From Desulfatitalea sp. BRH_c12 (lineage in GTDB: Bacteria; Desulfobacterota; Desulfobacteria; Desulfobacterales; Desulfosarcinaceae), in contig LADR01000012.1 of the NCBI GenBank assembly GCA_000961655.1, positions 180,841 to 244,840 of the forward strand: 64,000 nucleotides of DNA, read 5' to 3'. Under the pieces are notes generated by a model, which saw nothing but the letters and a program-made list of their open reading frames with translations, searched no databases and was not told where the DNA came from. How positions within the stretch are numbered: position 1 is the first letter of the stretch; the number at the start of each line of letters is the position of its first letter. The position numbers were made by a program, and so were the translations under genes. Shown here one piece after another: positions 35,638 to 44,065 of this stretch.

Positions 35638-36456
35638 ATGAATCACTCATGCGACGACATGAAAATTAAACTTGCCGCCCGGGATATTATATCTTTGGCC
35701 GCTGCCACCGGTTGCCCCAAGCGCTTATTGGCTGTCGGTAGCACAGGTCCGGAATCCATTCCACTGAGGGATTACGCGGCCGCACTCGGAAAGCGGATTG
35801 GTTGTCAGGTGATCGTGGTGATGCTGGAAAGCCCTATGCCCGCTCCAGAACCAGCCTCTCCGGTTTTTTCTTTCGCAGGATTGGTTGCACCTATCGGTGC
35901 CGCAACCGGATGGCAGCGCGGGTTTTTTGAACTTCGTATCCCCCGGCAGTATGTGAAGGAGGCGGTCGAAGAACTGAGCCGGTCGATGAAACGGATCGAA
36001 TTCATTCTTACCGACTCTGACAATATCAAAGAAATCCTATCCGAAACGGCGATTCAGCCTGTTTTTCGGATTGAGGCGGTAAACCCCGAACCAGGAGGAT
36101 CACCCATGTCAACCGATTCCAAGGCCAACACTATGAAAGACATCATCACCACTGCTGTGCTCGGTGTCATCACCGTAGCGTTATATACGGCGGTGTTCTG
36201 GAAAGCCGATCTGGTTATGCGCCTGTTCACGCGCGGTGGAGCTTACGCCGCCTTGCCCATCGGCACGGTCTTTGTCTTTTCCTTTGCCCACGGGGCCTTC
36301 GCCAGCCGACTGTGGTCGCTGCTGGGGATCCAGGCACGACCCAAGACCGAGGCCTACAAAAATGTGACGGCCAGCCCACAACCGCAAAAAACCAAGCGCA
36401 CCAGGGCGTATGCCCATGTCAATCCGTTTCACAATCTCGATTTGAGAGGCAAATAG
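35638..36456 (+). CDS. USP-like domain joined to a small two-helix membrane protein (possible two products)
   Basis: This 272-residue frame has two parts. Residues about 1-155 look like a universal-stress-type alpha/beta domain (RLLAVGSTGPESIPLRDYAA, GCQVIVVMLESPM, IEFILTDSDN). From residue 157, MSTDSKANTMKDIITTAVLG starts a segment with two hydrophobic stretches (ITTAVLGVITVALYTAVFW, ALPIGTVFVFSFAHGAFAS) and a basic tail (QKTKRTRAYAHVNPF). CAGGAGGA lies 6 bases before this internal ATG at 36106, so a separate 116-residue membrane protein is probably also made. The N-terminal start is uncertain (35638 or 35659). The TauE/SafE exporter follows 32 bp later. Confidence 0.7.
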   Translation: MNHSCDDMKIKLAARDIISLAAATGCPKRLLAVGSTGPESIPLRDYAAALGKRIGCQVIVVMLESPMPAPEPASPVFSFAGLVAPIGAATGWQRGFFELRIPRQYVKEAVEELSRSMKRIEFILTDSDNIKEILSETAIQPVFRIEAVNPEPGGSPMSTDSKANTMKDIITTAVLGVITVALYTAVFWKADLVMRLFTRGGAYAALPIGTVFVFSFAHGAFASRLWSLLGIQARPKTEAYKNVTASPQPQKTKRTRAYAHVNPFHNLDLRGK

Positions 36457-36488
36457 CGGCCGTCGCCAATACATTGAAGGAGGAGCCA

Positions 36489-37568
36489 ATGCAGGATTTA
36501 CAACAAGCGATTTCATTCATCGATCTGAGTGCGGGCACGGTGATCTTCTTATTTGTGGTCGGTTTTATCGGTGGTCTGGTGAGCGGTTTCATTGGTTCGG
36601 GAGGGGCATTTGTATTGACCCCCGGCATGATGAGTCTGGGCGTTCCGGGTACCGTGGCCGTGGCCAGCAATATGTGCCATAAATTCCCCAAGGCCATGGT
36701 GGGCGCCTACAAACGATTCAAATACGGCCAGGTGGATATCAAGCTCGGCTTGTTCCTGGCCGCATCCGCGGTTGTGGGTGTACAGGCGGGGATCAAGATA
36801 CAAAATTGGATTCTTGATTTATGGGGTCAGGCGGGTTCGAACCTGTATGTCAGTGTCTCCTTTGTGTTGGTCCTGGTGGTGGTGGGCGGTTACGTGTTTA
36901 TCGATGCATGCCGCAGCCGCAAAGCCTGCGGTGTGGAAAGCATCGCGACCCTGGCGCGCAAACTTCAATCAGTCCAACTGCCGCCCATGATCTACTTCAA
37001 ACGGGCCGATGTGCGCATCTCGCTCTGGTTTACCATTCCAGTGGGATTTGCCACAGGAATGCTGGCAGCCACCATTGCCGTGGGTGGATTCATCGGAGTG
37101 CCCGGCATGATCTACGTGCTCGGCGTCTCGGGCTTCGTTGCCTCGGCCACAGAACTGGTGATCGCCTTTGTCATGGGCCTTGGCGGCTCGATCAATTGGG
37201 CTATGCATGGCATGGTGGATATCCGCCTGACGCTCATCATCCTGGCTGGATCGCTGCTGGGCGTGCAGCTGGGCGCCATTGGAACTACTTATGTTAAAGA
37301 GCACATGATCAAAAATGTGATGGGCATCATCATGCTGATGGTCGCCGTCAGTCGGGCCCTGGCCATCCCAGAATACCTCGATCAGCTGGCGGTAATTTCG
37401 ATTAACGCAACCTCACTCGGCTGGCTGAACAAGCTCAGCTTCACCATCATGTGCCTTGCCTTGCTGGTCGGCGCGGCCATTATCCTGACCGCCATGTTCA
37501 AAGCCCGCAGGGAGGAAGCGGCTTTGAGCCGGCAACCGGTGCCCGCAACCGTCACCACACCAACCTGA
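36489..37568 (+). CDS. TauE/SafE-family (TSUP) membrane exporter
   Basis: This 359-residue membrane protein has about eight helices. The ATG at 36489 has GGAGGAG upstream. The two half-repeats of the family are visible: GFIGGLVSGFIGSGGAFVLT near the N-terminus and IPVGFATGMLAATIAVGGFI in the middle. SNMCHKFPKAMVGAYKRFK is a further conserved loop. TSUP proteins move sulfite, organosulfonates or related C2/sulfur anions across the inner membrane. This longer form with a central cytoplasmic loop is common in sulfate-reducing bacteria, but the cargo is unproven. It is in an operon with stress-type genes on both sides. Confidence 0.9.
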   Translation: MQDLQQAISFIDLSAGTVIFLFVVGFIGGLVSGFIGSGGAFVLTPGMMSLGVPGTVAVASNMCHKFPKAMVGAYKRFKYGQVDIKLGLFLAASAVVGVQAGIKIQNWILDLWGQAGSNLYVSVSFVLVLVVVGGYVFIDACRSRKACGVESIATLARKLQSVQLPPMIYFKRADVRISLWFTIPVGFATGMLAATIAVGGFIGVPGMIYVLGVSGFVASATELVIAFVMGLGGSINWAMHGMVDIRLTLIILAGSLLGVQLGAIGTTYVKEHMIKNVMGIIMLMVAVSRALAIPEYLDQLAVISINATSLGWLNKLSFTIMCLALLVGAAIILTAMFKARREEAALSRQPVPATVTTPT

Positions 37569-37586
37569 TTATTCGGAATATCGAAA

Positions 37587-38396
37587 GTGGCGATCATCAC
37601 CATATCGCGCGGATCGTATTCGCAAGGAAAACAGGTAGCCGAGAAAGTGGCCCACGATCTCGGCTATGACTGCGTCTCGCGTGACATACTGCTGGATACG
37701 TCAGAGCTGTTCAAAATCCCGGAGTTGAAACTTGCCCGGGCGATTCACGATGCGCCTTCGCTGCTGGACCGTTTTTCAAATGGCAAACAGCGGTATATGG
37801 CCTACATTGAGGCAGCCTTACTGGATCTGTTTTGCGAAGACAATATTGTCTATCATGGGCTGGCCGGGCATTTCTTCGTGCAGCAGATCGGGCATGCCCT
37901 CAAGGTGCGTATCGGAGCCGATCTTGCGGAACGCGTCCGACGTGAAGCTGCGGCCAGCAGGGTCTCCGAAAAAGAGGCCCTCAGAATCCTGAAAGCGGAT
38001 GATGATCAGCGGCGGCGCTGGAGCCGCTGGCTTTATGGGATCGACACCACCGATCCGACCCTGTATGACCTGGTCATCCAAACCGATCAGTTGACTGCGG
38101 CCGATGCTGCCGATATCATTTGTGCAGTGGTCCGCCGGGGTTGTTTTGAGACTTCGGCCGAATCGAAGCAGCGGCTTCAGGATCTCGCCCTTGCGGCCCG
38201 GGTACGGGCTGCCCTGGTGGATCGTTTCACGGAAATCCAGGTGCACGCGGAAAAAGGCGCCGTCGGCATTCTTGTCAAATCCAATGCCGCCCATCCGGAA
38301 CACCTGACGGAACAAATTCGGGAAATAGCTGCACGTATACGGGGCGTCACCCGTGTGGCCGTGACCCTAAAAGCGATTTCACTCTTCAATGACTGA
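37587..38396 (+). CDS. Cytidylate-kinase-like protein with C-terminal BON-like domain
   Basis: This 269-residue protein starts at a GTG. It opens with MAIITISRGSYSQGKQVAEK, where the P-loop is the degenerate form of the cytidylate-kinase-like family, then RDILLDTSELFKIPE. NIVYHGLAGHFFVQQIGHAL and LKADDDQRRRWSRWLYG follow in the kinase lid region. The last about 70 residues (ALVDRFTEIQVHAEKGAVGI, then RIRGVTRVAVTL) look like a BON-type alpha/beta module. It probably binds a nucleotide in the cytoplasm; its substrate is unknown. It overlaps the following USP gene by 8 bp and follows the exporter by 18 bp, so all are one operon. Confidence 0.82.
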   Translation: MAIITISRGSYSQGKQVAEKVAHDLGYDCVSRDILLDTSELFKIPELKLARAIHDAPSLLDRFSNGKQRYMAYIEAALLDLFCEDNIVYHGLAGHFFVQQIGHALKVRIGADLAERVRREAAASRVSEKEALRILKADDDQRRRWSRWLYGIDTTDPTLYDLVIQTDQLTAADAADIICAVVRRGCFETSAESKQRLQDLALAARVRAALVDRFTEIQVHAEKGAVGILVKSNAAHPEHLTEQIREIAARIRGVTRVAVTLKAISLFND

Positions 38397-39153
38397 TACC
38401 CCCTCGGAAACTCACGAGTCAGCGCGCGGGATCCGAACGGATGAACGTTCCGCGGATGCAGTTAAAAAAGCGCTGATCGCCGTGAAAGATTCGCGGGCGT
38501 CGTTGCATGCTTTCTGCGAGGCGCTGGCACTTAGCCGATTGCTTGGAGCTCACCTTGCGGCCGTCAGTGTCGCACCATTATACGAGGGGGATCTGTCCAT
38601 GACAGTTGCGCCAATGCGTACGGCAAGGAACGAACCCTTTCAAACCGTACTGGACGAGGCGTTGCGGATTGCGGAGAGCCAGAGGGTGGGATTAGCAACC
38701 TACCTGGCCACCGGTCCGGTGGACAAAACGATTCTTGATCTGGCCCGCGACGGTGGTTTCGATCTGATCATCCTGGGCCGCAATACCGGCTGGACCCTGC
38801 CGGGCGATGTCGCCGCGCGGGTGATTCGACACAGTCGCAGTGACGTGCTGGTAATCCCCGAAAAATGTCCGCTGCAGTTGGACCACATTTCCTGCTATGC
38901 AGACGGCGTTATGAACGCGTCTGCGCAGGCCCGGGCCATGCAGTTGGCCCGGCACTGCAATGCACAGCTAACGTTCCTTTCGGACCAGGATCTGCACCGA
39001 ATCTTGGAGGGCCGAAGCGATGATGTCGGGTTTCTGGTCCTTGGTGAAACATGGCCCTCAGGTCTCTGGAGCGTTCTGAAGAAATCTAAGACGCTTCGTC
39101 TTCTACGCCTTGCAGCCCACCCAATATTGGTGGTGAAGCATCCATGCAAGTAA
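38389..39153 (+). CDS. Universal stress protein family
   Basis: This 254-residue protein has an N-terminal UspA-like fold: KKALIAVKDSRASLHAFCEA, AHLAAVSVAPLYEG, and the ATP-site-type loop LIILGRNTGWTLPGDVAARV leading to SRSDVLVIPE. The second half is a weaker, degenerate repeat (GVMNASAQARAMQLARHCNA, ending LRLAAHPILVVKHPC). The start overlaps the previous gene by 8 bp, indicating coupled translation. USP proteins bind ATP or small ligands and respond to stress. This closes the operon that begins at 35638. Confidence 0.85.
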   Translation: MTDTPSETHESARGIRTDERSADAVKKALIAVKDSRASLHAFCEALALSRLLGAHLAAVSVAPLYEGDLSMTVAPMRTARNEPFQTVLDEALRIAESQRVGLATYLATGPVDKTILDLARDGGFDLIILGRNTGWTLPGDVAARVIRHSRSDVLVIPEKCPLQLDHISCYADGVMNASAQARAMQLARHCNAQLTFLSDQDLHRILEGRSDDVGFLVLGETWPSGLWSVLKKSKTLRLLRLAAHPILVVKHPCK

Positions 39154-39517
39154 ATTTTAACTACAAATACTTTTGCATAGGCTGTCAGGTCTTCTGATTA
39201 AGGCCATCCGTGGAAAATTCAGCAGTGCCGCGAGTCAATAGAATGAAGCCCAATTATTAAGCGCCTTTATATGAAAACTCAAGTACGAAGGTGTCTGGCA
39301 TGCGAACTCTTCAAATCCAGCAAGGATCCAGCCGTCTGGATCCTGAGCGAAAGAGGGCGCTTGATGATGACCTGTATGCGGAGTTCGCAACGGGTCGCAA
39401 AACGGACCACAACTTGATTTTTGGGGCTCGCATACAGTATAAGCTTTTGGACCGGCGCCGAGCGCGCTCGATCCGGCACCGGGCCATGCTGACCATTACA
39501 ATTAGACGGGAAAGATC
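39154..39517 (+). other. trpS upstream region with nested inverted repeats
   Basis: No gene is supported in this 364-bp gap. TGCGAACTC (39301-39309) pairs with GAGTTCGCA (39381-39389), and inside it GGATCCAG-CCGT-CTGGATCC (39324-39343) forms a perfect 8-bp hairpin. Together they could make a branched RNA leader ahead of trpS. I do not see the conserved T-box sequence, so the class is unknown. Confidence 0.4.
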
Positions 39518-40531
39518 ATGTCCAAAGAGATCGTACTGACCGGGATCACCACCACGGGTACCCCGCACCTGGGAAATTACGTGGGCGCCATCCGGCCGGC
39601 TATCGAAGCCAGCCGCAACCAGGATGTGCAAAGCTTTTATTTTCTGGCCGACTATCACAGCCTCATCAAGTGCCACGACCCTGAACGGGTCAACCACAGC
39701 AGCATGGAAGTTGCCGCTGCCTGGCTCGCCCTGGGGCTGGACGCAGACAACGCCATTTTCTACCGCCAGAGCGACATCCCGGAGATCCTGGAACTGACCT
39801 GGATTCTGACCTGCATGACTGCCAAGGGGCTTATGAACCGGGCCCACGCCTACAAGGCTGCCGTGGCCGACAACGAAACGGCCGGCAGCCGCGATCCCGA
39901 CCAGGGAATCAGCATGGGCCTGTTCAGTTACCCGATCCTGATGGCAGCGGACATTCTCATGTTCAAGGCCCGCAAGGTGCCGGTAGGCCGGGACCAGGTA
40001 CAGCACATTGAAATGGCCCGCGATATCGCTCTGCGCTTCAACCACCACTTCGGCGACCTGCTGGTGCCGCCCGAAGCTGTGGTCGACGAAAACACGGCCG
40101 TGCTGACCGGATTAGACGGCCGCAAGATGAGCAAAAGCTACAACAACACCATCCCGCTGTTTCTGCCCGAGAAGAATCTGCGCAAGCTGATCATGAAGAT
40201 CAAGACCGATACGTCGCCCCCGGAGGCTCCTAAGGACCCGGAGAGCAGCAGCCTCTTCAGCCTCTATCAGGCATTCGCTGGTGCCCAGGCTGTCGCGGAT
40301 ATGCGACGGCGCTATGCGCAGGGGATCTCATGGGGGGAAATGAAGCAGATTCTCTTCGAAACCATCAATGCCGTTTTGTCCGAACCCAGAAAGCGTTACC
40401 AGGAATTGACAGCGGACCCGGCCTATATCGAATCGGTGCTGCGCCAGGGCGCCCGCCGGGCACGGGAATACAGTTTGCCGTTCCTGGCGAGCATCCGCCA
40501 TGCCACAGGTATCCGGCCCATCGGTGGATAG
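39518..40531 (+). CDS. trpS: Tryptophanyl-tRNA synthetase
   Basis: This 337-residue class I aminoacyl-tRNA synthetase charges tRNA-Trp. The N-terminus MSKEIVLTGITTTGTPHLGN contains the HIGH-type motif (PHLGN) and YVGAIRPAI follows. The KMSKS loop is intact (LTGLDGRKMSKSYNNTIPLF). FYLADYHSL-type and PVGRDQVQHIEMARDIALRF signatures are present. Length and order are normal and complete. It is a single-copy housekeeping gene with a possibly structured upstream region. Confidence 0.95.
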   Translation: MSKEIVLTGITTTGTPHLGNYVGAIRPAIEASRNQDVQSFYFLADYHSLIKCHDPERVNHSSMEVAAAWLALGLDADNAIFYRQSDIPEILELTWILTCMTAKGLMNRAHAYKAAVADNETAGSRDPDQGISMGLFSYPILMAADILMFKARKVPVGRDQVQHIEMARDIALRFNHHFGDLLVPPEAVVDENTAVLTGLDGRKMSKSYNNTIPLFLPEKNLRKLIMKIKTDTSPPEAPKDPESSSLFSLYQAFAGAQAVADMRRRYAQGISWGEMKQILFETINAVLSEPRKRYQELTADPAYIESVLRQGARRAREYSLPFLASIRHATGIRPIGG

Positions 40532-40567
40532 CCTGATGTCGCACCCAAAACTCAGGATGAATTCTAT

Positions 40568-40611
40568 GAGCGGGAATTCATGGTGAAACGAGCGGGAATT
40601 CATGGTGAAAA
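40568..40611 (+). repeat. 22-bp tandem duplication upstream of the TPR lipoprotein gene
   Basis: GAGCGGGAATTCATGGTGAA occurs twice with a period of 22 bp (40568 and 40590), differing only at the last base of the unit. Each copy contains an ATG. It lies between trpS and the lipoprotein gene and looks like a recent slippage or recombination product. Confidence 0.8.
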
Positions 40612-40655
40612 AAAGAAGGGTTGAAAATTACTGCGCTGCGAAGGGAACGACACAG

Positions 40656-41516
40656 ATGGATTGGATCAAACGACTTTTTGGATGCTGTATTTGCCTCTTC
40701 ATCATGGTCATATTTTCAGGGTGCGCGTCACCGCCAGCCGCGGTTGACCAGCGATTATCCGAATATGAGGTCCTGCGCCCCGGTGTTTATATTGCTTATC
40801 GTCCGGCCGTGCAGCCTGGAACGACTTTCGATTCAGCTAAGAAAGAACTGGCGGAAATCCTGACCTCCAAATCGAAACCGATCGTTGTGGATAATTCCCT
40901 TCCGGTACACGTGCTGCGGCCCCTTTTAGGCCATTCGATCTCAGAAAAGATGCTCGAACTGCAGATCTCAACTGGTAAGATAATTCTGCCTTTCGAAGAT
41001 TTGGCATACTATCCGCTATTGATTGCCTTGATCCAGGAGGGTACGCCCGCTACTGTCTACAATATCTATTTCGAGAATCGCGTCTCATTCTTTTTTGGCG
41101 ACGATGACCTCCCCGCTGCAAAACGATTTGCCGATGCCCTTCTGTTCATGAAGCAATCGCCACAAAGAGAGCAGGAACGGCAACTCGCCCTTTTCGAACC
41201 TATCGCCGCGCGCTATCGTGAGTCGAAAGTCAAGCCCCAGATGTCCGAGGAACAAAGAAGGTCTATCGTACAGGCCAACGCCTTGAACCAGCAGAAGGAT
41301 TATGCCGGTGCCATCGCCCTGTATTACAAAGCGGTCGAACTAGACCCCGCTTCATATCCCGCAGCTTATTTCAATTTGGCCCTGCTCTCCGCGCAGATGA
41401 AACGGTTTTACCCCGCCATCACCTATATGAAACAGTACCTGCTGCTCGAACCCGAAGCCAAGGACGCCCGCAGCGCCCAGGATAAAATCTATGAGTGGGA
41501 ATTGATGCTTAAATAG
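40656..41516 (+). CDS. TPR-containing lipoprotein of unknown function
   Basis: This is a 286-residue protein. The start at 40656 (MDWIKRLFGCCICLFIMVIF) has AAGGGA upstream and gives a lipoprotein signal with the lipobox cysteine in FSGCASPP. The middle (about 40-170) is an unrecognised alpha/beta domain with VDNSLPVHVLRPLLGHSISE. The C-terminal third is TPR-like: ANALNQQKDYAGAIALYYKA, then ASYPAAYFNLALLSAQMKRF and KQYLLLEPEAKDARSAQDKI. It probably sits in the outer or inner membrane facing the periplasm as a scaffold. Neighbours do not point to a pathway. Confidence 0.75.
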   Translation: MDWIKRLFGCCICLFIMVIFSGCASPPAAVDQRLSEYEVLRPGVYIAYRPAVQPGTTFDSAKKELAEILTSKSKPIVVDNSLPVHVLRPLLGHSISEKMLELQISTGKIILPFEDLAYYPLLIALIQEGTPATVYNIYFENRVSFFFGDDDLPAAKRFADALLFMKQSPQREQERQLALFEPIAARYRESKVKPQMSEEQRRSIVQANALNQQKDYAGAIALYYKAVELDPASYPAAYFNLALLSAQMKRFYPAITYMKQYLLLEPEAKDARSAQDKIYEWELMLK

Positions 41517-41658
41517 TAGGATCGAGCCCATGAACCAATAGCATAAAATGCTCTTGCAGGGGATCCGGCTAGCTGCTCGAAACTGTGTGGTCGAGAAACC
41601 TAAAAAAGATGACCAGAGAATCACCGCGCCTGCAAAGCCTATCGAGCCGATGTATTAC

Positions 41659-43272
41659 TTACAGGACAATTCGAAAATTGCGCATCATGCCGCCATCCCC
41701 GTGCTCCAGGTTATGGCAGTGATAAAGATAAAGACCTGTATAGGGTGCGAAACGAGCGATCACCTGGACCCCCTCACCGGGCAACAATAGAACCGTATCT
41801 TTCCATCCTTTATCCATATATCCGTTGTGGCCAACGCCCCAGCGATTCAATACTTTAAATTGCACGGCATGAATATGCATTGGATGAACCATGGGCATGT
41901 TCATCATTCCCATGCCCGATACTTCGTTAGCAAACTCCCAGATCTCGGTGGCGCCCAGATGAACAATTTCGTCGGGGGCAACTTCCTGCATGGCGAACAC
42001 ACGTCCATTGATTAGGCCCTGCATATGAGCCATGGACAAGGTGAATCGCCTAACGGATGAATTATCGGCATCAGCGCGGGTGATACGCTCTAAAGGGGTA
42101 AGCTTGTCCGGCAAATCCAATTTGGGACCGGTGACGGAGCCTACTTTGAAGCGCATGATCGTAAAAGTTTCATTTTCCAGCCGCGACTGCCTACCCATCA
42201 TCCCGCCCATCATACCACGCCCCATCATTCCGCGACCGCCCCTCATACCTCCCCTCATGCCGCCGGAAGCAGCCTCGGGCAACGGACGGCTGATCAACCG
42301 CACGCCTGCATCAACGGGATAGCGGCTGAAATCGGCCCATATCTCAAGGCGTTCGCCGGGCGACAGCAGAACGTCTTCTTTGTGTTCCGGCCGTTCTATC
42401 AGGCCGCCGTCTGTACCGATGACGATCAAAGGCCTGCCGTCATCCCAAGCCAGGCGGTAAACCCGGGCATTAGAGGCGTTGATAATCCGCAGGCGATAGG
42501 CTCCGGCATCCACATCTGTGGAAGCATTCGCTCGTCCATTGACCAGGATGCGATCACCGAGCATGCCGTTCATGCGATCCATCATTCCTCCCGGCATGTA
42601 GACCAATTGATTGTTTTGATCGAACAGGCGGTCCTGGATGACCAGGGAAAGATCATGATCGCCGGTAGGCAAGGGCAAAGAAGTCTCCTCTTTATCGGAT
42701 ACAATCAACACGCCGGCCAGACCGCTGTACAACTGGTGTCCGGTGCGGCCGTGGGGGTGGGGATGATACCAGTAGGTGCCGGCCCGATTGAGTACTTCAA
42801 ATTCATACGTATAGCTGCTGCCAAGCCCTACGACCAATCGGGGATGGCCGTCCATCAGATCCGGTACATGCAGCCCGTGCCAATGGATGATGGTGTCATA
42901 CGGCAACAGGTTGAGAAAACGGATGCGCACCTTCTGACCCTTTTTCAGCCGGAACGTGGGGCCAAGATATGACGTATCAGACAGATCAAGCGTATCAGTA
43001 GGCCCGACCAGCACCTTGCCGCGGTATGACCACACATCGGTATCCGGACCTGACAGAATCGGGACCTGACGGCTGACCGCTTCCAAGTAGATATCCACAT
43101 CGGGTTCAAAACTTGACTCACGGTTCGCACCCCAGAGCGCTTGGGAATTGATAAACGGCGTAAAAGACAAACCAGCCAACCCGGCAATGGCTGCACCGGT
43201 CCACTTAATGAAGTGGCGGCGATCAATGTACATCCTTTCTCCGCTGTTTTGCTGTAATCCTTTTGATTTCAT
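41659..43272 (-). CDS. Tat-exported multicopper oxidase (CueO-like) with Met-rich loop
   Basis: This is a 537-residue protein. The start at 43272 has AGGAGG at ideal spacing; a Tat signal follows (RRHFIKWTGAAIAGLAGL). All four copper motifs are present: IIHWHGLHVPD, YWYHPHPHGRTGHQ, HPMHIHAVQFK and YHCHNLEHGDGGM, so types 1, 2 and 3 copper can bind. A Met/Gly loop (GGMRGGMRGGRGMMGRGM) resembles the Cu(I)-capturing insert of CueO. It probably oxidises Cu(I) in the periplasm. It is divergent from the cusCBA-type operon, a standard copper-resistance partnership. Confidence 0.93.
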   Translation of the reverse strand: MKSKGLQQNSGERMYIDRRHFIKWTGAAIAGLAGLSFTPFINSQALWGANRESSFEPDVDIYLEAVSRQVPILSGPDTDVWSYRGKVLVGPTDTLDLSDTSYLGPTFRLKKGQKVRIRFLNLLPYDTIIHWHGLHVPDLMDGHPRLVVGLGSSYTYEFEVLNRAGTYWYHPHPHGRTGHQLYSGLAGVLIVSDKEETSLPLPTGDHDLSLVIQDRLFDQNNQLVYMPGGMMDRMNGMLGDRILVNGRANASTDVDAGAYRLRIINASNARVYRLAWDDGRPLIVIGTDGGLIERPEHKEDVLLSPGERLEIWADFSRYPVDAGVRLISRPLPEAASGGMRGGMRGGRGMMGRGMMGGMMGRQSRLENETFTIMRFKVGSVTGPKLDLPDKLTPLERITRADADNSSVRRFTLSMAHMQGLINGRVFAMQEVAPDEIVHLGATEIWEFANEVSGMGMMNMPMVHPMHIHAVQFKVLNRWGVGHNGYMDKGWKDTVLLLPGEGVQVIARFAPYTGLYLYHCHNLEHGDGGMMRNFRIVL

Positions 43273-44065
43273 GTCGGACCTCCTGCCATATCCTTGAACC
43301 ACTTTATTGTTCTGAGAGAATTTGTTTCATTTTTAAGAACTCTTCCTGCGAGATCTCCCTTTGGCAAAACGCGCTTTTAAAAAGAACAGCGAACCGATAC
43401 GATCCTGGGAGGTCACATCTGAATTGTTTGCCTGAGACTTGAATATCTTGATTGCAAGGTAATGGTAAATTGCATTCCCACATAATAACTCATTCCTTCC
43501 TGGCTGAATGAGTGAGAATCTAAATCTTATCACTTTTATTAAGAAGCAAACAGCATGCCTGAAAAAGCATTTGAATAAGCGCCGGTATTAAAGGAAAATT
43601 CAGGAACGATGTGAATTGCCCCGCAAGCCACCGGAACAGGCCCAGAGAGTAAATTCGGAACTCTCCGACCGCATACCGACCCATCCATAACGCCCCCGGT
43701 AAGTACCCGCCAGAAACACCGGCGGCGACCTTGGCGCAAATGCCCGTGCGTTGAACCCGTGCGAACACAAGGTTCGCCCTACGGGTGAAACGGCGCATTG
43801 TGCTGGGGCGATAGGTGGGGGATGGTCGCGTAAAAATTACGCAGCACCTTTCCCGCAACACGCCCCTCTAATAATAAATTCAATGATTTGTATTGCTTAC
43901 AATCGGGCATATATTTTGCTAGTGGACGAATGGGCAGATGGTTTTAATTTGATGGCTGGTAACGAACTCGCCAGGGCGGTTTTGCAGATTACTCACGTAG
44001 TAGCATTTACAGAAGCAAAAGAATTGGCTCTGCAAAAACCATCAAGTTTAAAAAAGGATGACAAT
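43273..44065. other. Divergent intergenic region between the copper oxidase and efflux operon
   Basis: Nearly 800 bp without a supported gene; the long open frames crossing it are explained by a GC-rich repeat segment around 43600-43860. It must hold the divergent promoters, but I saw no clear CueR- or CusR-type operator. The REP-like palindrome at 43755-43786 is annotated separately. Confidence 0.4.
43755..43786. repeat. REP-like extragenic palindrome
   Basis: ACCCGTGCGAAC, a 5-nt loop ACAAG, then GTTCGC, a CCT bulge and ACGGGT fold into a strong imperfect hairpin. Translated on the plus strand it gives CEHKVRP, the tell-tale product of a dispersed intergenic repeat seen in many deltaproteobacteria-like genomes (recalled as QGEHKVRPYG). 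Only one copy is seen in this window. Confidence 0.6.

Noticed and set aside
39291..39539. 82-codon plus-strand frame upstream of trpS
   Set aside because: It overlaps the trpS start, has no ribosome site and spans the inverted repeats; more likely non-coding leader.
43520..43861. 113-codon minus-strand frame between the copper oxidase and cusC
   Set aside because: It runs through the REP-like repeat; the RRANLVFA stretch is the reverse reading of that palindrome rather than a gene.
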